From NCBI GenBank assembly GCA_022821645.1, contig JAJEDE010000016.1, positions 87,151-151,150 of the forward strand: a stretch of 64,000 bases of DNA, read 5' to 3'. Positions 33,730 through 41,686 of this stretch are shown piece by piece. The stretch is from Chloroflexota bacterium (GTDB lineage: Bacteria > Chloroflexota > UBA11872). A program made the position numbers and the translations under genes. Below the pieces are notes generated by a model. That model worked only from the letters and a program-made list of their open reading frames with translations. It made no database searches and was not told where the DNA came from. Numbering within the stretch: the first letter of the stretch is position 1; every line of letters begins with the position of its first letter.

Positions 33730-33986
33730 TCCATACCAAGCGCGCGGAGACGTTCATTCAGGTCGCCGCGGATGGCGTCGACGTATTCCGCGCCGGTGAA
33801 GTTGCGTCCCGACCAGCTGCCGGCGCTGGCCTCAAGGGCCCGCAGCTTTTCGGCCTTTGCGAGGGGGCCAAAGGTGCGGCGCACGGCCCGGCGAATCAAT
33901 GCCGAGCGCGAGGCACCCGTGGCGCGGGCGGCTTCATCCAATAGAGCGAGTTCTTCCTCGCCCAGGTAGACGTGGGTTCGTGTCAT
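33726..33986 (-). CDS. vapB: VapB-like ribbon-helix-helix antitoxin
   Basis: 86 aa from ATG 33986. Begins [20 protein letters not shown] and continues [16 protein letters not shown], a CopG/RHH DNA-binding fold; the C terminus [18 protein letters not shown] would bind the toxin groove. The partner toxin is truncated, so the antitoxin is now effectively an orphan that may still repress its own promoter or protect against related toxins. Confidence 0.8.
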   Translation of the reverse strand: MTRTHVYLGEEELALLDEAARATGASRSALIRRAVRRTFGPLAKAEKLRALEASAGSWSGRNFTGAEYVDAIRGDLNERLRALGME

Positions 33987-34029
33987 GGAGCAAGCGTATA
34001 CGTCAGCCGGTGAGCGACCGAAAGGAGGG

Positions 34030-34205
34030 GATGGGTTGGTTGCCCGGAAGAGGCCGGTTTGCAACGCGGCCCCTACCAAAGACGGGGAGGACGGCGTGAG
34101 AGTGCGGCGGAAGTGGTTCGACACGGGCCGCCGAAGACTCTGGCCCGGCTCACCGCGAACGGTTCTGCGGGCGGCCGCGAGCGGAAGACGGGCGGGTCGG
34201 GGACG
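34030..34205 (+). repeat. Dispersed repeat type B
   Basis: GGTTGGTTGCCCGGAAGAGG, CCGGTTTGCAACGCGGCCCC, TACCAAAGACGGGG, then AAGTGGTTCGACACGGGCCG and further GC-rich DNA up to the end of the LLM gene. Closely similar to 24478-24612 and 33526-33684; together the two latter copies bracket the vapB remnant. Confidence 0.65.
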
Positions 34206-34211
34206 CCGTCC

Positions 34212-35378
34212 CTACGAAGGCTTCTGTTGGTAGTCCTTGGTGGCTTTGTCGAGGGATTTGGTGCGGAGGGCCATGAGGTTGTGGCGTTCGCGGGCGGCCC
34301 ATTCCTGAGAAGCGGTGAGGTTGGTGAGGGAGTTCTGGAATTGGGGCATGACGTAGCGGGCGATGAGTTCGTAACTGTGGCGGACCTGTTCGCGGGTGCC
34401 CCACTCGGTGGCCATGACGAGCAAGCCGCCGAAGCCGCCGCTGGATTCGTCCAGCCGATGGATAGCAGCGATCAGGTCATCGGGCGTGCCGACGCACCAG
34501 GCGCCGCTATCGACCATGTGGTCGATGAGTTGTTCGGGCGGGCCGTCGAAGGTCTTTTCGAAGCCCATGGTGTCTTCGAAGTAGTCGCGCTGGAAGCGGG
34601 CGGCGCCGAGGCGGGCCTGTTCGATGGCTTCGGTGCGGGATTCGGCGAGGTGGACGGGCATGACGAGGCGCCAGTCGTGGCGGTTCATGGTCTTGCCGTG
34701 TTCTTTGGCGACATCGAGGGCGATTTGCCAGAAGGAGTCGAGCTTGACGGTTTCGGCACTGCCGGGGCGGATGCCGAGGGATAGCACCGCGGCGCCGTGT
34801 TTGCCGGCGAGTTGCATGCCGGAGGGGGACTGGGCGGCGGCGACGGCGATGGGGAAGTGGGGCTGGGTGTAGGGGCGCAGGTGGGTCATGGCGCGCTGGA
34901 GGGTGAACCACTCGGCGTGGTGGGTGATGGGTTCGGTCTCGGTGAGGAGGCGCATGATGACGCCGAGGGCTTCGTCCATGCGGGGGCGCTGGGTGAGGGG
35001 TTCGATGCCGAGCATGTAGGCATCGGACACGAGGGCGCCGGGGCCGACGCCGAGCATGACGCGGCCGCGGGTGATGTGGTCGAGCTGGATCATGCGGTTG
35101 GCGACCATGAGGGGGTGGTGGTAGGGGAGGCTGATGACGCCGGTGCCGAGCTTGATGTGGCGGGTGCGCTCGGCGGCGGTGGCGATGAAGAGTTCGGGGG
35201 ACGAGATGGTCTCCCAGCCGGCGCTGTGGTGTTCGCCGATCCAGGCTTCGTCGTAGCCCAGGTGGTCGAGCCACTGGACGGTTTCGAGGTCGCGCTCGAG
35301 TCCGAGGGTGGGGTTTTCGCCGAGCCAGTGGAAGGGGGCCAGGAAGATTCCGAATTTCATGCGTGGGGGGAGAGGCAT
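34212..35378 (-). CDS. LLM class flavin-dependent oxidoreductase
   Basis: 388 aa from ATG 35378, preceded on its strand by AGGAG. Luciferase-like TIM barrel: FGIFLAPFHW, LGYDEAWIGEHHSAGW, ISSPELFIATAAERTRHIKL followed by GTGVISLPYHHP, and GRVMLGVGPG, all typical of bacterial FMN/F420-dependent monooxygenases. Substrate unknown. The cupin gene is divergent from it. Confidence 0.9.
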   Translation of the reverse strand: MPLPPRMKFGIFLAPFHWLGENPTLGLERDLETVQWLDHLGYDEAWIGEHHSAGWETISSPELFIATAAERTRHIKLGTGVISLPYHHPLMVANRMIQLDHITRGRVMLGVGPGALVSDAYMLGIEPLTQRPRMDEALGVIMRLLTETEPITHHAEWFTLQRAMTHLRPYTQPHFPIAVAAAQSPSGMQLAGKHGAAVLSLGIRPGSAETVKLDSFWQIALDVAKEHGKTMNRHDWRLVMPVHLAESRTEAIEQARLGAARFQRDYFEDTMGFEKTFDGPPEQLIDHMVDSGAWCVGTPDDLIAAIHRLDESSGGFGGLLVMATEWGTREQVRHSYELIARYVMPQFQNSLTNLTASQEWAARERHNLMALRTKSLDKATKDYQQKPS

Positions 35379-35543
35379 TCGGAGGCTCCTGTGGCTGGGT
35401 GGGGGCTGGCAGGGGTTGGGCGGAATGATAGAGGAAGAAGGGGAGAGGGGAGAGGGAAGAGGAGTGAGAGAAGAGGGAGAGGGGAAGATGGTGGGGTTGC
35501 CTGGGGTGCGTGGTGAGAACGTGGATGAGGAGGGGAGTTTGGG
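35379..35543. other. Purine-rich divergent intergenic region
   Basis: G/A-rich on the plus strand (GAGAGGGGAGAGGGAAGAGG type runs), between the divergent LLM and cupin genes. No clear promoter boxes seen. Confidence 0.4.
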
Positions 35544-35942
35544 ATGCCGATTGTTCGGATAGCGGAGCAGGCGGTGGGGGCTTGGCGGCCGGGGCAGGTG
35601 GTGCGGGAGGTTGTGGGGGAGGCGCAGGGGTCGCGGTCGGTGTCGATGCAGCATTTTGAGGTGGAGCCGGGGGCGGTGACGCCGTTGCATCGGCATGACG
35701 TGGATGAGGCGATTTTGGTGTTGAGCGGGCGGCTGCGGGTGCGGATCGAGGACGAGTGGTCGGACGCAGCGGCGGGGGACGTGTGCGTGTTTCCGGCGGA
35801 TTCGCCGCACGGGTTTGTGGGGGCCGGGGACGGGGTTTCGGAGATCATGGTGGTGTTTCCGATTCCGGCGGCGATTACGGCGGAGCACACGACGTATCTG
35901 GAGGGCGGGCCGCCGGTGACGTGGGGAAACGCGGAGGGGTGA
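35544..35942 (+). CDS. Cupin-domain protein
   Basis: 132 aa. A single beta-barrel cupin with motif 1 TPLHRHDVDEAILVLSG (two His and a Glu) and motif 2 VCVFPADSPHGFVG (His). Metal-dependent small-molecule enzyme or sensor; the substrate is not evident. Confidence 0.8.
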   Translation: MPIVRIAEQAVGAWRPGQVVREVVGEAQGSRSVSMQHFEVEPGAVTPLHRHDVDEAILVLSGRLRVRIEDEWSDAAAGDVCVFPADSPHGFVGAGDGVSEIMVVFPIPAAITAEHTTYLEGGPPVTWGNAEG

Positions 35943-36092
35943 GCGGATGCCAGGGGCGGTGGGGCGAATGGCGGCGTGGGCCATTTACGTCGAAGAGTCG
36001 GGGGTACGTGTCGGTCTATGAGCGGGCGTGAAGACCTGGCGCGGGGGTATCCTGACGGTAGACCAGAGTTGGCGAGGGAAGGAGCGTGGGCG

Positions 36093-36743
36093 GTGCTGAG
36101 ATTTCCTGAAGAGATCATGCTGCTGCTGCTGGACGATGAGGGCGGCGATTTCGTCCGGGTGCCGGAGTGGTCGGTGCAGTGCGCGCTGGCGGGCGCGGTG
36201 CTGATGGACCTGGCGCTGGAGAACCGGATCGACACGGACCCGAACTGGCTGACGGTGATTGACCCGACGCCGGTGGGCGACGACCTGCTCGACCCGACGC
36301 TGGAACGAATCACGCAGGCGGACGGGGAACGGGACACGCGCTTCTGGATTCAAGACATTGCCCAACGCGCGGGCCCGATCCGCGAGCGGGTGCTGGAGCG
36401 GTTGGTGGAGCACGGCATCCTGCAGACGCGCGACGAGAAGTTCCTGTGGGTGTTCCAGTCGCGGCGCTACCCGGCGGTGGACGGCAAGGCCGACCGCGAA
36501 GTGAAGCTGCGGATCATGGAAGTGCTGTTCAGCGACGAGATTCCGGACCCGCGGGACATCGTGATCGTGTGCCTGGCGGAGGCCTGCGGGATCTTCCGCG
36601 AGCTGCTGTCGCGGCGGGAACTTGAGCACGTGACCGGGCGGATCGAGCAGGTGCGCAAGCTGGACCTGATTGGCCGGGAGGTTTCGCAGGCGGTCTGGGA
36701 CATCGAGACGTCCCTGGCGCTGACGATGCACCCCATGATGTAG
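36093..36743 (+). CDS. GPP34 (GOLPH3-like) domain protein
   Basis: 216 aa from GTG 36093, with AGGAG 8 bp upstream. The N terminus LRFPEEIMLLLLDDEGGDFV and the following VQCALAGAVLMDLALENRID match the GOLPH3/GPP34 fold, in eukaryotes a phosphatidylinositol-4-phosphate-binding Golgi protein; the bacterial role is unknown. The central PIRERVLERLVEHGILQTRD is also conserved in style. The frame is open further upstream but without family similarity. Stands alone. Confidence 0.8.
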   Translation: MLRFPEEIMLLLLDDEGGDFVRVPEWSVQCALAGAVLMDLALENRIDTDPNWLTVIDPTPVGDDLLDPTLERITQADGERDTRFWIQDIAQRAGPIRERVLERLVEHGILQTRDEKFLWVFQSRRYPAVDGKADREVKLRIMEVLFSDEIPDPRDIVIVCLAEACGIFRELLSRRELEHVTGRIEQVRKLDLIGREVSQAVWDIETSLALTMHPMM

Positions 36744-36865
36744 GCGGCCACAGGCCGCTTTTGCTGAGGGATCCAGTTTCAGCCGGGGTGGGCTGCTGGG
36801 GCTGTGGCACGAGTGCAGAGGGCAACCACGAGGGTTGCGCCCAAATGCAGGCCTGACCAGCGGGC

Positions 36866-38542
36866 TTAGTTGGTGGTGACGGCGCCCTGGCTGGCGGAGG
36901 AGACGAGGGCGGCGTATTTGGCCATGGCGCCGGTGGGATAGCGGGGAGCCGGGGGTTGCCAGGAGGCGAGGCGTTCCTCAATCTGGTCGTCGGTGAGGTG
37001 GACGTCCAGGGTGCGGTTGGCGACGTTGAAGGTGATCAGGTCGCCGTCCTGGACGGCGGCGATGGGGCCGCGGCGGAAGGCTTCGGGGGCGACGTGGCCG
37101 ATCATGAAGCCGTGGGAGGCGCCGGAGAAGCGGCCATCGGTCATGAGGGCGACGGAATCGCCCAGGCCGGCGCCCTGGATGGCGCCGGTGACGGCCAGCA
37201 TTTCGCGCATGCCGGGGCCGCCGGCGGGGCCTTCGTTGCGGATGACGATGAAGGAACCGGGCTCGATGTCCTGGTCGATGACGGCCTGGAAGCAGGCTTC
37301 CTCGCCGTCGAAAACGCGGGCGGGGCCGGTGAAGGTGTCGCGTTCCTGGCCGGAGACCTTGATGACGCAGCCGTCCGGGGCCAGGTTGCCGCGCAGGATG
37401 AGGATGCCGCCGGTGGGTTTGAGGGGGTTGTCGGCGGGGTAGATGACCTGCTGGCCGGGGGTTTCCACGGCCGCGTTGGCCACCTCGCCGATGGTGCGGC
37501 CGTCGACGTAGCGTTCATCGCCGTGGAGCAGGCCGAGCTTGTGGAGTTCGCGGGCCACGAGGGACAGGCCGCCGGCCTGGAAGACGTCGGTGGCGACGTA
37601 GTTCCCCCAGGGCTTGAGGTCGGCCAGAATGGGGACGCGGGCGGCGATGCGGTCGAAGTCTTCGAGCTCCAGGTCCACGCGGGCCTCGTGGGCGATGGCC
37701 ATGATGTGGAGCACGGCGTTGGTGGAGCCGCCGGTGGCGGCGACGGCGGAGATGGCGTTCTCGACGGACTCGCGGGTGATGATGTCGCGGGGGCGGACGT
37801 CGCGATCAAGCAGGTCCATCACCAGGCGGCCGGCTTCGAAGGCGGTGTCGGCCTTGCCGCCGTCCATGGCGGGCACGACGTTGGCGCCGGGCGGGCTGAT
37901 GCCCAGGAAGTCGAGGGCAGTGGCCATGGTGTTGGCGGTGAACTGGCCGCCGCAGGCGCCGGCGCCGGGGCAGGCGGCGTTTTCGATCTCCATCAGTTCG
38001 TCGGCGCTGAGCTTGCCGGCGGCGTGAGCGCCGACGCCTTCGAAGACTTCCTGGATGGTGATGTCCTGGCCGCGGAACTTGCCGGGGGCAATGCTGCCGC
38101 TATAGAGAGCTAGTCCGGGAATGTTGAGGCGAGCGAGGGCCATGGCGCCGGCGGGGATGGTCTTGTCGCAGCCGACGATGACGACGAGGGCGTCGAAGGA
38201 GTGGCCGATGGCGGCGACTTCGATGGAGTCGGTGATGACCTCGCGGCTGATGAGCGAGGCGCGCATGCCCTCGGTGCCCATGGAGACGCCGTCGCTGACG
38301 GAAATGGTGTTGACCTCCATGGGGGTTCCGCCCGCGGCGCGGATGCCCTCCTTGACGCGCTGGGCCATGCGCCGGTGGTTGAAGTTGCAGGGCATGGTTT
38401 CGATCCACTGGTGCGCCACGCCGACGATGGGCCGGGCCAGGTCTTCATCGGAAAAGCCGATGGACTTGAGCTGAGAACGGGCCGGCGCGCGGGCCGGGCC
38501 GTCGGTCATGGCGGCGCTGTTGCGCTTGCGTGGATCGGACAT
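36866..38542 (-). CDS. ilvD: Dihydroxy-acid dehydratase
   Basis: 558 aa. Third step of branched-chain amino-acid synthesis: dehydrates 2,3-dihydroxy-isovalerate and -methylvalerate. [2Fe-2S]-ligand cysteines are present in MPCNFNH, VGCDKTIPAG and CPGAGACGGQFTANTM; the Mg/substrate motif and the C-terminal DGRFSGASHGFMIGHVAPEA are intact. No other ilv genes are adjacent. Length is standard. Confidence 0.95.
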   Translation of the reverse strand: MSDPRKRNSAAMTDGPARAPARSQLKSIGFSDEDLARPIVGVAHQWIETMPCNFNHRRMAQRVKEGIRAAGGTPMEVNTISVSDGVSMGTEGMRASLISREVITDSIEVAAIGHSFDALVVIVGCDKTIPAGAMALARLNIPGLALYSGSIAPGKFRGQDITIQEVFEGVGAHAAGKLSADELMEIENAACPGAGACGGQFTANTMATALDFLGISPPGANVVPAMDGGKADTAFEAGRLVMDLLDRDVRPRDIITRESVENAISAVAATGGSTNAVLHIMAIAHEARVDLELEDFDRIAARVPILADLKPWGNYVATDVFQAGGLSLVARELHKLGLLHGDERYVDGRTIGEVANAAVETPGQQVIYPADNPLKPTGGILILRGNLAPDGCVIKVSGQERDTFTGPARVFDGEEACFQAVIDQDIEPGSFIVIRNEGPAGGPGMREMLAVTGAIQGAGLGDSVALMTDGRFSGASHGFMIGHVAPEAFRRGPIAAVQDGDLITFNVANRTLDVHLTDDQIEERLASWQPPAPRYPTGAMAKYAALVSSASQGAVTTN

Positions 38543-38685
38543 TGAGGAGTCCTTGTGGTTTGGAGACAGTGGCCGTGTCGGGCTACATGGTGGGGGCGGA
38601 GGCGTGGGGATTCAAGGTTGACGGCTTGCGGCTCGTCGCTATCGTTCGGGCGAGCGGAAATCCCGGCGTGCGCCGCGCCTAGCGG

Positions 38686-39000
38686 TCAGTCCTGGTGGAA
38701 GAGTTCCTCCAGCATCTGGAGGGGGACGAGGCCGGAGGCGGTGTCGACGTCGAGGATGTCCTCGTGCTCGGCCTGCCAGCGGGCCTGGACGTCTGACTTG
38801 TCAAGGTAGGCGGAGGCGGCGTCCCAGTCCTCGCATTCCAGGAGGCCGATGGCGTGGTTCATGAAGAGGACGATGGTGAAGTTGCGGATGCCGGCCTTCG
38901 TGTTTTCGTCCTGCAATTCCTGCCAGACGGCGGCGTGGGTGCGGCGGTAGTCGTCGACCCGGTCGGGCTTGATGGGCAGAGCGAAGGCGATACGTTGCAT
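38686..39000 (-). CDS. rhaM: L-rhamnose mutarotase family protein
   Basis: 104 aa from ATG 39000 with GGAGCG upstream. Dimeric alpha-beta-barrel family: RIAFALPIKPDRVDDYRRTH, then AAVWQEL and FMNHAIGLLECEDWDAA. Interconverts alpha and beta L-rhamnose (or L-fucose) before isomerisation. Divergent from nudC. No other rha genes lie next to it. Confidence 0.85.
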   Translation of the reverse strand: MQRIAFALPIKPDRVDDYRRTHAAVWQELQDENTKAGIRNFTIVLFMNHAIGLLECEDWDAASAYLDKSDVQARWQAEHEDILDVDTASGLVPLQMLEELFHQD

Positions 39001-39050
39001 GATGCGCTCCGGGAGAGACGTATGACGCCTGGGAGCATGCGCGGATTGCC

Positions 39051-39956
39051 GTGAATCGTCCACACACGTTTGCGGGAAACCCGCTGGATCGAGCGGAATA
39101 CCAGCGGCGCGACGCGGACTGGCTGGCGGCGCGGGAGCAGGACGCGGCCAGCCGGTTTCTGCCGCTGCGACAGTTGGACGTGCTGCTGGAGGGGGAGGAG
39201 CCGGCGCGGCTGACGTGGGTGAGCGGCGACGAGGCGGAGGGTCTGGTTGGGCCGCGATTTCTGCTGGGGCTGCGGGACGGTCTGGCGCACTTTGCGGTGG
39301 ACGTTAGTGACACCGAAGACGACCTGACGTTGGTCGGTGAGCGGCGGTACGTGGAAGTGCGAACGGCGGCGACCCTGCTGTCGGCGGAGGATGCGGGGAT
39401 TACGGCGCAGGCGCGGGCGCAGGTGGACTGGCACGCCCGGCACGGCTATTGCAGCGTGTGCGGACAGCCGACCGAGGCGGTGCGGGGCGGCCAGCAGCGG
39501 ACGTGCGTGAGTTGCGGGGCGGACCACTTTCCCCGGACCGATCCGGTCATCATCGTGGTGGTGACGGACGGGGAGCGCTGCCTGCTGGGGCAATCGCACG
39601 GGCGGCTGTCGCAGATGCGGATGTTCTCGGCGCTGGCGGGATTCATGGACCAGGGGGAATCGATCGAAGAAGCGGTGCGGCGGGAGGTGTTGGAGGAAGC
39701 GGGCGTGCGGGTGGGTGAGGTGCGGTATCACTCGTCGCAGCCGTGGCCGTTTCCGTCGTCGCTAATGATCGGCTGCCATGCCGACGCACTGACGACGGAC
39801 CTGCGGCCCGACAAGGTGGAGATGCTGTCCGTGCAGTGGTTCCAGCGGGCCACGGTGCGGCGGGCCTTGGCCGGTGAGGATGCGGAGCTTCGGGTGCCGG
39901 CGTCGTTTGCGATCGCGCATCACTTGATCAGGGCGTGGGCCGAAGGCTCGGCGTGA
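39051..39956 (+). CDS. nudC: NAD+ diphosphatase / NAD-decapping Nudix hydrolase
   Basis: 301 aa, GTG start. N-terminal NADH-pyrophosphatase domain, zinc ribbon CSVCGQPT...CVSCGADH, then the Nudix box GFMDQGESIEEAVRREVLEE followed by AGV, and the NudC-specific SQPWPFPSS element. Hydrolyses NAD(H) and NAD-capped RNA. A diverged copy of its last 80-170 bp occurs about 1 kb downstream, beyond the SUMF1 gene. Confidence 0.93.
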   Translation: MNRPHTFAGNPLDRAEYQRRDADWLAAREQDAASRFLPLRQLDVLLEGEEPARLTWVSGDEAEGLVGPRFLLGLRDGLAHFAVDVSDTEDDLTLVGERRYVEVRTAATLLSAEDAGITAQARAQVDWHARHGYCSVCGQPTEAVRGGQQRTCVSCGADHFPRTDPVIIVVVTDGERCLLGQSHGRLSQMRMFSALAGFMDQGESIEEAVRREVLEEAGVRVGEVRYHSSQPWPFPSSLMIGCHADALTTDLRPDKVEMLSVQWFQRATVRRALAGEDAELRVPASFAIAHHLIRAWAEGSA

Positions 39957-40014
39957 CTGACACGCTGCTATCACGCTGCCCAGCACGCGATTCCGCCCAC
40001 GAGCAGCGCGTTGG

Positions 40015-40785
40015 TCACGGGTCGACCGCAACGCGGAATCCGTGGCTGGCCAGGCGGCGGGTTGGGTCGCCGCGGTAGCGACGCGACGACAGCAGTTGAT
40101 CCGGGCGCAGCTTGCCGAACGACCCGCCGCGCAGGATGCGTCGGTCGGATGACGCGAAGCGGTCCTGGCACCACTCGTTCACGTTGCCGCCCAAGTCGTA
40201 GAACCCATAGGCGTTCGGCGTGAATGACCCAACAGGCGAGGTGAACAGATGGCCGTCGTTGAAGCCCGCGATGCACGGCAGCGGGTCGTCGATCTTCTCG
40301 ATCTCGGCCGCCGTGCGGTCGGGATAGTAGTGCCGGTACTCGTGTCGGAGTTCGCGAAACGCGGCCGCGTTGCCGCGCCACTCTTCACCCTGATAGTTGC
40401 CCGCGCCGCGTGGTGGCGGCCACGACTGGCCCCACGGGTAGACGCCGGCCAGCCGGCAGTCCTTGCGCGCGGGTTCGGCCGCTGGATTCTCCAGGTGCCC
40501 GATTCCGACCGCGCAGCTCCATTCGTGATCGGTCGGGAGGCGGTGGGTTCGGCCCTCGCGTTCGCTGAGCCAGGCGCAGAACGCCTGCGCGTCGTACCAG
40601 CTGATGTTGCCCACCGGGTGGTCCGGGCTCTCATGACGGAAGGACTGAGGCCCGTGGTACTGGCGACCCGTGGCAATCCAATCTCTGATCCGCACGGGCC
40701 ATACGCCAAGCAGCACGTCCGTGCCCGGAACCGGTAGAAACTCCACGCCAAGCAACCTCCCCGCAGGCCGGTCGTGCGCCTTCAA
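40015..40785 (-). CDS. Formylglycine-generating enzyme (SUMF1)-domain protein
   Basis: 256 aa. FGE-sulfatase/EgtB C-type-lectin-like fold: HPVGNISWYDAQAFCAWLSE, HRLPTDHEWSCAVG, GFYDLGGNVNEWCQDRF and RILRGGSFGK with the terminal SHGFRVAVDP. The Cys pair needed for FGE activity is not convincingly present (the Cys after VNEW is in WCQD, as in many non-FGE members), so it is probably not a sulfatase activator. The gene lies between nudC and a relic of the nudC 3' end, on the opposite strand, which marks it as an insertion. Confidence 0.8.
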   Translation of the reverse strand: MKAHDRPAGRLLGVEFLPVPGTDVLLGVWPVRIRDWIATGRQYHGPQSFRHESPDHPVGNISWYDAQAFCAWLSEREGRTHRLPTDHEWSCAVGIGHLENPAAEPARKDCRLAGVYPWGQSWPPPRGAGNYQGEEWRGNAAAFRELRHEYRHYYPDRTAAEIEKIDDPLPCIAGFNDGHLFTSPVGSFTPNAYGFYDLGGNVNEWCQDRFASSDRRILRGGSFGKLRPDQLLSSRRYRGDPTRRLASHGFRVAVDP

Positions 40786-40915
40786 GCGCGAGTCTGTCTT
40801 CTGGCGCCGGCGTCCTGCAACGAACCCCCATCATCCCGCGACGCGCCCGTGGTTCGATTGCTTGCTTTCGCGGATGATTTGGCACGTTCATGACCGTCGC
40901 CAAACCGCCGACCAG

Positions 40916-41085
40916 TGCTGACGGATGACCTGCGGCCTGATGACGCGGGGCGGCGGGCCTTGCGGTGGTTCGAGCGAGCGGCGGTGCGGGTGCGCTGGCG
41001 GGCGAGGACGCCGAGTTGCGGGTGTCGGCGTCGTCTGCGATCGCGCACCACCTGATCTGGGCGTGGGCGGAGGGTTCCGCCTGGG
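40916..41085 (+). pseudogene. Relic of the nudC 3' end
   Basis: Reads LAGEDAELRV, then SASSAIAHHLIWAWAEGSA, against LAGEDAELRV, then PASFAIAHHLIRAWAEGSA in intact nudC. DNA identity over the last 80 bp is roughly 80 percent by eye. Upstream of that it keeps the CTGACGGATGACCTGCGGCC part of nudC but with deletions and frame loss. No start or catalytic part. Confidence 0.75.
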
Positions 41086-41263
41086 ACACTGGCGCTCGCC
41101 TGAAGTCGGCGCTTCGACGCATCGGCCATGCAAGCTAAGTCGTTGCAGGCGCCCGCACAGTGCCAGTCCGTCCACCCCGTCCTCGCCGTGCGTCCGCAGC
41201 CACCATCGCGGCAGTGGACAGGCCCCGCGGATCAGTGCTCAAATCAGCACGGCCTAGCCACCG

Positions 41264-41686
41264 ATGCTGCGGGGCGTGAGGATGGGGATCCATCGTCCTG
41301 TCGGTCCTCACGCCATTCGCTCGCGAAGCGCCCCAGGCCAGCGAGGGGGACGGCGAGGCGGAGGGATGGGCGCCGTCCCGCCCGGTCGGGTGGCCCGACC
41401 CGTCGTGAGTCCGCTCGACGCCGCGCCGCTTGGCGCGTACGAAGTCTTGGTGCATGAGGCCGGGCACCTCCTGGGTATTCGTGACGCAAGGAGCGCGGCC
41501 CTGGGGTGGGACGGTGACATCGTGTTGCATCACCCTTCAATCTACGAGTCCGTGATGAGCTATGAACGTGAAGCGCTTAGGACTGGCGTTGCGGATAGCA
41601 AATTCCCCGACGATCCGGACTGTGCGCCGCATCCGCTGGACGTACTGGCGATCTATGCGCTGTATCAGCAGGAATCAAGCCCGTGA
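41264..41686 (+). pseudogene. Remnant of a zinc metalloprotease gene (matrixin-like, C-terminal part)
   Basis: The recognisable part starts about 41430: YEVLVHEAGHLLGI (HExxH-type zinc motif), HHPSIYESVMSYE (Met-turn-like) and DPDCAPHPLDVLAIYALYQ. The preceding 50 residues in this frame are Arg/Gly-rich and not protease-like, and no signal peptide or prodomain is seen, so the N-terminal part is missing. Its stop overlaps the GTG start of the next gene by 4 bp, as if the original gene were co-translated with it. Confidence 0.5.

Noticed and set aside
40015..40785. True formylglycine-generating enzyme with adjacent sulfatase
   Set aside because: No sulfatase gene nearby and the FGE active-site Cys pair is not convincing; only the fold is supported.
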